A model generated the notes under the pieces. That model worked only from the letters and a program-made list of their open reading frames with translations. It ran no database searches and was not told where the DNA came from. A program made the translations under genes and the position numbers. Below, one piece after another: positions 54,954 to 64,000 of a DNA stretch of 64,000 nt (position 1 is its first letter; every line of letters starts with the position of its first letter). Source of the stretch: Zanthoxylum bungeanum (lineage: Eukaryota > Streptophyta > Magnoliopsida > Sapindales > Rutaceae); NCBI GenBank assembly GCA_019454045.1, contig SKCR01038904.1, positions 1-64,000 on the forward strand, written 5' to 3'.

Positions 54954-56924
54954 TGTTGGACAATTATGACCCATAGCGTCACTATTTGTACAGATCATGG
55001 TGTTGTTGTACAAATTAACTATGTGACAAAGAGATTGCACTCTTATCATTTGTGATTAGATCACCTAGATGTATAAATGATAGGAGGTCCTTATGATTAG
55101 TTCCTGGATTGAGATGATATGAGAAAGTATCAGTCCACAAAGGATTAATCATTAAATATCCCTAGTCGTAGTATTATCGAGACTGGACATCGATAATGCA
55201 GAATAGACTAGTATTACACTTGTGCGTGTTATGTGAGATCATAACGGCATAGTTCTCATATATTTGGGTATATGATACTCATGCAAGTGTAATAGAAGGT
55301 TGTGTTTTACCGATGGTACGGAAAATAGCTTCGCTCTGGATAGACCCCTCGGAATTCCATTGGTGGTATGACTATGTGTCTATGGAAGTCCGAAATCGGG
55401 GTAGGTGTATTTGGTCTTAACCTGAGACTTGCACCGCTAATGCTTGCGACAATCGGTATGCTTTAGTTTTGGTCGTCCAGGGCTTTAACCGGTTCTGTGT
55501 ACGCCTCTGCTGGGTATATTGAGAATCGTAGTGTATTGGGTGTGATGTCAAGACAGAAGTATCACTCCAGTCAAAGAGGAGATGATGTCACGTAGGATAC
55601 GGTACTAGTGCTCTTAAGTACTGCAGTCATCTGGATGTTATGACTAGGTCATGTATATTCGATTATAGAGACTAGTTACCAGACATCCGACATGTGCTTC
55701 GCACGGGGCAGACACAGTTCCAGCCCCAGGCCTAGCACGTGACATTCGATACTGGATCGCAATACGCAATACTACGTATACTACGCCTGACATAGATTAT
55801 ATATTCCAGTAAGAATATTTCTGGAGAATTGGGTAGGCACAGTGCTTTGCTAGAAGCCAACCATGTCTTGTAAATCGGTAAGAACGTGGTACGAGGTACG
55901 TACGTATTCGGATAATCCGATGACCGTATTTACAGCCAACATATCCAGAGATCTCTTGGGTCGCTTCCCAAAGATTCACCAATGACAGTTGATTCGAATT
56001 AGAATTAATCTGGGATTAATTAAGAGAGAGAAAATTAATCTAGGATTAATTGAGGTATTATTTAATCTGGGATTAAATGTGTTAGGAAGAGAGAGAACGC
56101 GATTAATTTGGAATTAATCGGTAGAATAAAATAATAGTTAAATTTGATTTTTCTATTTAATTTATTCGTATAGGCTAATATTAATATATCAGATATATTA
56201 ATATGAATTGGATTTCGTTACAAAATTAAAGTCGGACTTTAATACGAATGAACGAATTAATTTAGAATTAATTCGTAAACGACATTCGTAATATATTTGC
56301 GAGGCATCGTTATTTAATTAAATTAGATTTAATTATTTAGCGATGAGAATTCGTTTAATCGGATTAAACGGATCCGAGCCACGACAAATGTTCGTAGAGA
56401 CATTTGAATTTTGAATTCAAATGTGGGGCCCACTTAAAATGTGGTAGTTGGGAGAGTGGTTGGCATTTATGCCATACCATCCACTTTCCAACCACCTTGG
56501 AATGGTTTTGGCAAAACCATTTACCCAACCACCTTGTTTAGGTGAAAATGGTAAATTGGCTTTTACCAAAACCTTCTATCTCTCTCATTTGTGCATGCAT
56601 CACACAAAACACACTTGGAACAAAATGGAAACCCTAAAATCCTCTCAATTGGCGTGAGCTTCTTGCCTTCTTCTCTTTGATTTTGTTGCAAAATCAACAA
56701 AGCTAGCACTTCAAGGAATCAACCAAGGTGATAGGGAAACTAACTCAAGGGTTGGAATCTTCAACTCAAAGCTTGGAATCAACAAAGGAAGCATCTTTGA
56801 GATCTTCTTCTAAAAAATTAAAAGCTCAAATCCATTCAATGTAAGTAATTCCGCAACTTATTTTGAATTTATGATCATGTTTTCATGCATATTAGATCTT
56901 TGGCATGTTCTAGGAACACTAACA
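54954..56924 (+). repeat. 5' LTR of plus copy 2 (1,971 bp)
   Basis: TGTTGGACAATTATGACCC to GGAACACTAACA, followed by an intact PBS (tggtatcagagcc). Palindrome array at 56003-56370. Confidence 0.92.
56003..56370 (+). repeat. Palindrome array, diverged copy with compensating changes
   Basis: Perfect inverted repeats with 3-nt spacers at 56003-56021, 56033-56051, 56060-56078 (ATTTAATC), 56100-56120 (CGATTAATT), 56178-56204 (12-bp arms), 56225-56243 (ATTAAAGT), 56253-56275 (CGAATTAATT), 56315-56335 (TAATTAAAT) and 56352-56370 (CGTTTAAT). Several arms differ from those at 20752-21066, yet both arms changed together. Confidence 0.92.
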
Positions 56925-59372
56925 ATGGTATCAGAGCCAAGTTTAAGCATGAAAATTTTAGGGTTCATGTGACTAAAATTTGGGGCTTTTATGTTTTGAA
57001 TATGATTTCTTCAAATTGATGCTTTGAGCATGCTTAGATTATGTTAACTTAGAGTTGTGAATGATTAGATTTGAGACAAATCAAGTGGATCAAAAATTAT
57101 AAATTTCCTTAGTGAGGCCGTGAGCTTCAACAGTCCACTGCAGTTTGATTTTTCATTTTTTACACTATTGGATGTGTTTAAATGCATGATAAAATGTTGA
57201 TTGTTGGTTTGATTAGATTAGAATCAAAGTCAATAATGTTTATGTTAAAATCAAAGAGCATGTTGAGCATGAAATGATGAATTTTGGATTCAATTTGTGT
57301 TAAGCATAAATTGATGGATTAAGCATGATTAATTAAGTTAATTGGTATTTTGGAAATATTGAGTTTAATTAATTAATCATGGCTAATACACTTTAATTAA
57401 AGTAATTGTGATATTTGGAATATTATAATTATGTTAATAAGCCTTTAATTAAGAATTGGGCTAAAAGTGTGTATTTGGGCTTGTTTTGACTAAGTTTGGT
57501 TTTGGACTTTTGGATTGGATCCAATTGGGCCCAAAATCAATTCCATAAAGTCCAAATATATCACTTGACCCTTTAAAGAATTTAATTGGGCCTAATGGGC
57601 CTAAATTAATTTGTAGGCAATAGGGTGATTCCTATTGGGCCTTGGCATTTTGGGTTTGATCCATTATGCCCAAAGCCCATGCCTTAAGAATTAATTAAAA
57701 GCTTATTGGACTTTAATTAAAATGACAATGGATGTTATTGGGCCTTTGAGACCCATTAAAATTGGATTTGGAATCCAAGTCTTTAAGGCTTATAAGTAAG
57801 TGCATATATTTAATTTGGAATTAAATTGGAATTAGTATTGAATACAAATAAATTGGATTTAAAGTTGCAGTTCAAAATAATTCAAGAATACTTACTTTGA
57901 GTATTTATTCTTAAACGAGTTTGACTCATGCAAATCAAATCGTTGTTTGAACATTGGATGGTCATTAATTCAAAGATTAATTAATTGGATTAGATTGATT
58001 GAATAACATGATTTGTATGAATACATGAATGTGTTGTATGAATAATGTATATCAGATGGATATTAGAAGGGCGAGGGAAATTTTGGAAATTGTAATAAAT
58101 TTAGAATTTATTTAAATTGGACCTGCGTGTCCAGCCTTTTATCTCATTTCTCATTGTATTTCTCTTCTCACCTATTCCCCTCAATGTAAATGAGGTTTCT
58201 TTATTGTATTATATAATTGAGTAGAAGTTAGAATAGTTCTAGCCGGGGAAGGGAAATTGAGTGATTTGTTCTAGGAACAATTTGGGACATATCCATCAGC
58301 ATATCATTATTAATTTATTTATCGCGCCTTATTATGCTTTTAGAATGCATGCTTAAGGGTGTATGATGAGACCTAATCAAAGATAATAAATTGGTTGCCA
58401 ATTTACGTGAAAAACCCTCAAAACATATTAAGTGTTTTTCCTTCCTTTGAGTGATTCTTACTCAAGATCCAAAGTTGGCATTGGTTTGTTGGCCAAAGTC
58501 AAGACCTTTGTCAATTGCGGATGTATTTGAATCATGAAAGCTTTGTTCCATATCGGTGTCTTGTCCAAGTTGTGATTTGTTGGCCAAAGTCAAGATCACT
58601 TCTTGTCCATCGACATTGATTACGAAGTTTTCCATGTCAATGGGTTCCGCTTAACTGGGATCATTAAGTTTGTTGTGCCAAAGCCAAGGCTTAGTTGATT
58701 CAGAGGAAAAAGGTTAGGTAATATATTCGATATATTGGCATATATAAGATATATGTTTCGGACTTGGATGTCCACCTACTGGATCTAGGAATTGGATGAG
58801 ATCCAATTGATCTTAGAGATCTACCTAGTTAAGTATCATACAATTTGTTGGCCAAAGTCAAGATTGTATGTTATTTAACAGGATCCTAGCCCACTAGGAA
58901 ACTAGGTTTCCCGAGTACTCAACAGAGGGTTAGAGGCTCGCCGAAAAATAGTGGGAGGCGAGAATTAAATTTGCAATATTCGTTTAATTACTTGCCATAC
59001 GCGCTCAATCAAATATCATTCGTCAAATAAATATTATTTATTAGTTGGAGTAATATTTAATTGTTGTTTTAATAAACAGTTGGACTGTATTCAAACTACT
59101 TCATTTATAGTTGATTATATAATTAGATTATAGTAATCAATATATTGAATTTTACCCTTCATTTATAGTTGATTATATAATTGGATTATAGTAATCAATA
59201 TATTTGAATTTTATCGATAATTTATAGTTGATTATATAATTGGAATATAGTAATCAATATATATTTGATTTTAACCAATAAAAGTATACTTGATTATATA
59301 GTTGGACTATAGTAATCATTATATTAAATAGTACCTGAATCGTTGATTAAATAGTTGGACTATTAGAATCAA
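56925..59372 (+). mobile_element. PBS and leader of plus copy 2
   Basis: The PBS tggtatcagagcc at 56926-56938 is the cleanest in the window. The leader has TGGGCY-rich sequence (57460-57740) and four GTTGGCCAAAGTCAAG-type motifs (about 58482, 58574, 58667, 58852). It ends in a minisatellite (59100-59372). The gag start codon of other copies (aagATGGC) is replaced by aagataaat. Confidence 0.85.
59100..59372 (+). repeat. 60-bp tandem repeat, about five units, before gag
   Basis: Units ttatagttgattatataatt, ggattatagtaatcaatata, tttgaatttta start near 59104, 59163, 59221, 59283 and 59341. Each holds a dyad (TTGATTA and TAATCAA around a centre). Other A copies have a single, related unit just upstream of gag. 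Confidence 0.9.
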
Positions 59373-59999
59373 GATAAATTGAAAGATTAGTGTGTAAAAC
59401 ATAATCCTAGTGAAAATGTGTTTAAACGACTTTAATTTTCAAATTGGGAATAAATTTCAGGATAGTCCTGAAACTAAGAAGTTACTTTATTTGATAAAAT
59501 AACATCTTAGGCCTAAGCCCGGAGTTAAGCAAATAGTAGCGCTGATCTTCGGAAGATTCATGTGATGATAACTTTAATGTTTAATCCATTATGCTTGCCA
59601 TAAAGACTCCTTAATTTCCTAATCAGAACTAAGGATTAGATCCTTAAATTATGATGAAGAAATTGAAGGATCTTCATAATCTATTCTTAGATCTTAGAAG
59701 TATTAATTGCAATTAATAACTCTTCGAGAGTTAATGGCTATTCTCAAGGAGATAAAGCCAAAGTTTGCAATAAGGCAAGTAGCGCAAGGCGCACCTTACT
59801 TCGATATTCTAGAAACCCAAGGCTTGGCCAAAGGCTTCTGGGATATAGAAAAGGTAAAGGCAAAATCATTACTGTCTTCTAGGAAGACAAAGAACATATC
59901 TAAAGATTTCTGCTTAAACTGTTGCAAATGGGATCACTGAAGCGTGACTACCGTATGGACAAAGCAGACATGAAGGATTGAAGACGAGTAAGGCTCTGA
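59373..59999 (+). pseudogene. gag: Gag remnant of plus copy 2
   Basis: Recognisable only piecewise: LRPKPGVK near 59508, LRELMAILKEIKPK at 59719 onward, a Lys-rich tract, and FCLNCCKWDH, stop, in place of CLQCGKWGHWKRDC. Many indels. Confidence 0.78.
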
Positions 60000-61440
60000 C
60001 TTCAAATATATTTGTCATAAATATGTTCACTACTAGTATTAAAATGGATTTGAATACTAGTGTGATACATAAATATGCATTGATGTGCAGAATCTGCTAT
60101 GAGCAGGATACTGACTTCAATTGAGAATTAATTGCGAATCAGAAACGGGACGAAAGTCGCTGTTTTTTAACCGCAGATACCTAAGTTTAGGAACTACCCT
60201 TCGGGTGTGTACTTAAATTAGGAAACTGTTATAATGTAACTAGTTTGACTAGAAACATTATCTCTATATCGAGTATACTCGTTGCGAGTACACCTTTATA
60301 TTCTAGTACACTAAAGTGTTTTATTTTATAAGGATCATATTGAGATAAACACATTAGATGTGAATAACAGTATTTATATTTTGAATATACATAAATCTCA
60401 AACATATAACATGACAACAAATAGCTTAAACTGATTTGATCAGATGAGACTTATTTGTGGCAGTGTTGTCTGGGACACATTAAACAAGACTCGTATATCC
60501 ACACTTTTGAGGAGTGGATACTAGGACGGATTTGATTCCATTCAAATGATGTCTACGAATCTAGTTTATTAGGTAAAGTACCTAAAATACCTTTTACTTG
60601 GTAAAATGTAAGTGCCATCGATCTGTTAGCCCTCGTTCATAGTGACATAAGTGGGGCCATGTCTAGCTAGGCTAAATATGGAAATGAATGTTTCGTGACC
60701 TTTACGGATGTGGCATCGCGTTATGGTATGTGTTTCTTATGAAACACAAATCGGAAACTTTTAGAGTTTCGACACGAAATAGACAACAGATCGGCTAAAG
60801 TATTAAAACATCACGGTTTGACCATGATGAAAATACTTAAGCAATAAGTTTCTCATATACTTGAAAGAGTATAGTATTCTTTCAATGAGGACTCCTCCTG
60901 GAACACGTCAATTTGACGGTGTGTCCAAACAGAGAAATCGAATTTTGTTAGACATGATAAGGTTAATCATGAGTCACTCTGAGCTACCATTTTCCTTCAA
61001 AAGGGATAAGCATTAACAGTGCAATACTTATTTTTGAATAGGTTCCATGAAAATCTGTTTGACAGATTTCATATTAGATATGAACAGGAAAGAAATCGGA
61101 TTTTCTCACTCCTATTGATTTGGGAATGCTAAGCCTAAGTTGGATGATACCAAACAGGAACCCAAAATTGGATAAGTGCCAATTGTAGGTTATCCTGAGG
61201 AAACCAAAGTATAGTACTTATACAACTCAGTAAGAGAACAATATGATTGTTGCTCACCATGCGGTTTTCCTAAGAGGAATACCGATATGCAATGGTAAGT
61301 GGGAGGATAGTAAAACTCGGTGAAAATCAGAGTTATACTGTTCCAGGCACCAAGTCTTTAATGGAACACAAACGGTTCATCAAGGATGAAACCATACCAA
61401 TAATCTTCGAATACACAAGAACAGCGTAGGTCGGAGAGAG
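60000..61440 (+). pseudogene. pol: Protease and integrase remnants of plus copy 2
   Basis: Nucleotide similarity to the other copies is continuous, but frames change every few tens of bases. The signature sequences are ctgggacacattaaacaag (zinc finger, 60470), gacctttacggatgtggcat (60698), ggtgtgtccaaacagagaaa (catalytic Glu region, 60919) and taggttatcctgaggaaacc (61184). The longest plus-strand frame is trivial. An earlier decay stage than any other A copy. Confidence 0.8.
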
Positions 61441-62867
61441 TCAGAAAACAACCTGGGGTATGGGTTTCTGATCTCACCTCATAAAGATTTCAATCTTTTG
61501 AGGAATACAAACTGACTACGTATGAGGAAGTGATACTAGGTATCGACTCCCTATCATGGCAAAGTGCCATAAGTCCGAAATGGATTCCATGTATATCAAC
61601 TATGTTTGGACACTAGTTGTTGTACCGCAAGGCATTGTGCCTATTGGTACTATATAAGTCTTCAAGGAAGACATACGTGGATGGCAGCATACCAACGTGC
61701 TAAGCTAGGCTTGTAGCGGAAAGGTATCGTTATCAACATTATGTTGATTACAACGAAATCTTTTACCTGTTTCCACGTTAAATCCATTTGGATAATGCTT
61801 GTTGATACTGCATATTTCATTTATGAAATATGGCAAATGAATGTCAAAAACGCTTTCCTTAAAAGTAAACCTTTTGGAGGATGTTTACAATATCCTGACG
61901 GTTTTGTCGTAATAAAACTAGTAAACAAGGTTTGCAGGTTATTCGATCCATGTCTGGATTGAAGCAAGCATTAGGTTCTTGGAATTATCGTTTTGATGTA
62001 ATCATAATGGTTTATGATTTAATTCAAAACAAAATGATTCTTGTGTATATAAGGAGGTTAGTGGGAGCGCACTGACAGTAAATGTCCTATAGATAATGAT
62101 GATATGTCATTTCTTGGAAATGATATTTACCATATTACAATCGGTGAAAGCTTGGCTTTCATGAAAATTCTCCGTAGAATTAGTGGGAGAAAAACCTTTA
62201 TACTAGGAATAAAGATCTATTGGGATAGATTTAAAGTTGTTAAGACTCTTCGAGAACTAGTACATTGGAAAATGTACGTGACCTGGTGTCTCATACGCTT
62301 TGAGCATATGGAGTCACAAACAGGCCAATCCTAGTGATGGTCACTGGATTGATGTTAAGAACATACTTAATATCTTAGAGAACTAAACATGATGTCTTAA
62401 AATATGGAGAATGAGAACTTGAAGTGACTGGGATCACTGATGCAAGTTTCCTAACCGATAAAAAATAACGGTACTATACAGTTTGAATAACGGAACAGTG
62501 AGCTGGAAATCTTCCAAGCAAGATACTGTTACCGAATAAACAACAAATGCGGGTTATTGCTGCAGCTGAGGCAGCAATAGAAGCCATCTGGGTAATTAAC
62601 AAATCTGATTAGATTAGATATAGTTCTGTTAGCAGCTGAGCTAGGCTACAACGCAGACTAAAGAATTAATGGTCTCATCAATGATCAAGATATATACTTC
62701 GACTATTCATCTGATTCGTTCGGATCATACATCGTGGCGATGTGATGATCGAATAAATTACATCAGACGATAATCATACAAATCCGCTGACGAAAGCCTT
62801 TCCTCAGCAGTTTGAGCGAACCGTACATAGTTCGGGTGTAAGACACTCGAGTGACTGGCTATAGGCC
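61441..62867 (+). pseudogene. pol: RT and RNase H remnants of plus copy 2
   Basis: 61741-61962 reads YFIYEIWQMNVKNAFLKS and then GGCLQYPDGFVV (the RT fingers/palm). 62104-62334 has AFMKILRRISGRKTFILGIK, the end of RT. The YxDD region near 62080-62110 is disrupted by an insertion and a stop. RNase H is in pieces from 62335, followed by the conserved 3' end and the PPT. Confidence 0.8.
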
Positions 62868-62878
62868 AAGTGGGAGAT
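62868..62878 (+). promoter_or_regulatory. PPT of copia A plus copy 2
   Basis: aagtgggagat, directly before the TGTTGGAC of the 3' LTR. The same tract (reversed) lies at 40948, 45148 and 54696. Confidence 0.88.
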
Positions 62879-64000
62879 TGTTGGACAATTATAACCCATA
62901 GCGTCACTATTTGTACAGATCATGGTGTTGTTGTACAAATTAACTATGTGACAAGGAGATTGCACTCTTATCATTTGTGATTAGATCACATAGATGTATA
63001 AATGATATGAGGTCCTTATGATTAGTTCCTGGATTGAGATGATATGAGACAGTATCAGTCCACGAAGGATTAATCATTAAATATCCCTAGTCGTAGTATT
63101 ATCGAGACTGGACATCGATAATGCGGAATAGACTAGTATTACACTTGTGCGTGTTATGTGAGATCATAACGGCATAGTTCTCATATATTTGGGTATAGGA
63201 TACTCATGCAACTGTAATAGGAGGTTGTGTTTTACCGATTGTACGGAAAATAGCTTCGCTCTGGATAGACCCCTCGGAATTCCATTGGTGGTATGACTAT
63301 GTTCTATGGAAGTCCGAAATCAGGGTAGGTGTATTTGGTCTTAACCTGAGACTTGCACCGCTAATGCTTGCGACAATCGGTATGCTTTAGTTTTGGTGGT
63401 CGTCCAGGGCTTTAACGGTTCTGTGTACGCCTCTGCTGGGTATATTGAGAATCGTAGTGTATTGGGTGTGATGTCAAGACGGAAGTATCACTCCAGTCAT
63501 AGTGGACATGATGTCACGTAGGATACGGTACTAGTGCTCTTAAATACTGCAGTCATCGGGATGTTATGACTAGGTCATGTATATTCGATTATAGAGACTA
63601 GTTACCAGACATCCGACATGTGCTTCGTACGGGGCATACACAGTTTCAGCCCCAGGCCTAGCACGTGACATTCGATACTGAATCGCAATACGCAATACTA
63701 CGTATACTACGCCTGACATAGATTATATATTCCAGTAAGAATATTTCTGGAGAATTGGGTAGGCACAATGCTTTGCTAGAAGCCAACCATGTCTTGTAAA
63801 TCGGTAAGCATGTGGTATGAGGTACGCACGTATTCAGATAATCCGATGACCGTATTTACTGCCAACATATCCAGAGATCTCTTGGGTCGCTTCCCAAAGA
63901 TTCACCAATGACAGTTGATTTGAATTAGAATTAATCTAGGATTAATTAAGAGAGAATTAATCTGGGATTAATTAAGAGAGAGAAAATTAATCTAGGATTA
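62879..64000 (+). repeat. 3' LTR of plus copy 2, cut by window edge
   Basis: The first 1,122 bp of the LTR, close to 54954-56075. The palindrome array starts at 63928 and has one extra unit compared with the 5' LTR: three AATTAATC/GATTAATT-type palindromes in a row. Confidence 0.9.

Larger units (their letters stand above)
54954..64000 (+). mobile_element. Copia A plus copy 2 (over 9 kb, right end outside)
   Basis: 5' LTR 54954-56924, PBS from 56926, leader to about 59372 with a minisatellite, a badly decayed gag-pol to 62867, PPT 62868-62878, and 3' LTR from 62879, cut by the window edge. It is inserted in minus element 3. Over the first 450 bases the two LTRs differ at about one base in 25-30 by eye. 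Confidence 0.9.

Overview
The window is intergenic heterochromatin of a flowering plant with a repeat-rich genome; A+T-rich eudicot is an impression only. No intact host gene was found. Nearly every base can be assigned to LTR retrotransposons, mostly Ty1/copia and Ty3/gypsy, inserted into one another and decayed by stops (many TGG or CAG to TAG), frameshifts and deletions. Family letters used here are local labels. Copia A has LTRs of 1.9-2.05 kb, TGTTGGACAA...CAACA, with an initiator-Met-type primer-binding site (PBS). Copia B ends CCCAACA and also has a Met-type PBS. Gypsy C has a 3.9-kb LTR, TGTAACATCC...GATGTTACA. Gypsy D is of the Athila type with an Asp-type PBS. A short non-autonomous gypsy-like element is called N.

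Layout. 1-2638: leader and 5' LTR of a minus-strand copia A that runs off the left edge. 2932-9365: two head-to-head copia B 5' ends forming a 0.6-kb inverted repeat; the right one continues through gag, protease (PR), integrase (IN) and the start of reverse transcriptase (RT). 9366-19715: gypsy C, inserted in the RT of B, with almost no internal region; a copia A solo LTR (13313-19105) sits in that internal region, and element N (13693-17574), full of tandem repeats, sits in the solo LTR. 19716-36570: a plus-strand copia A inserted in the 3' LTR of C, itself split by a complete Athila-type element D (23825-33764, target-site duplication (TSD) cagtt). D has lost RT, RNase H and most of IN, but carries two extra coding relics, one clearly a LOG-like (cytokinin-activating phosphoribohydrolase) sequence. 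36571-39018: a second Athila-like 3' fragment. 39019-40099: a C-like LTR fragment. 40100-54953: two minus-strand copia A elements, one in a tandem LTR-internal-LTR-internal arrangement, with another A solo LTR (TSD tcaat) in the leader. 54954-64000: a plus-strand copia A, badly decayed inside but with similar LTRs, whose 3' LTR is cut by the window edge.

The most unusual structure is in the copia A LTR. A stretch of about 300 bp consists of some ten short perfect inverted repeats, each with a spacer of exactly 3 nt. It recurs in every LTR copy that covers the zone. Several arms differ between copies by compensating changes that keep the pairing, which points to constraint on, or a special origin of, the palindromes. 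The second highlight is the LOG-like relic captured in D.

None of the elements looks able to move by itself as read here. Boundaries given to the base rest on TG...CA ends, PBS or polypurine tract (PPT) and TSDs; those called approximate rest on loss of similarity by eye.
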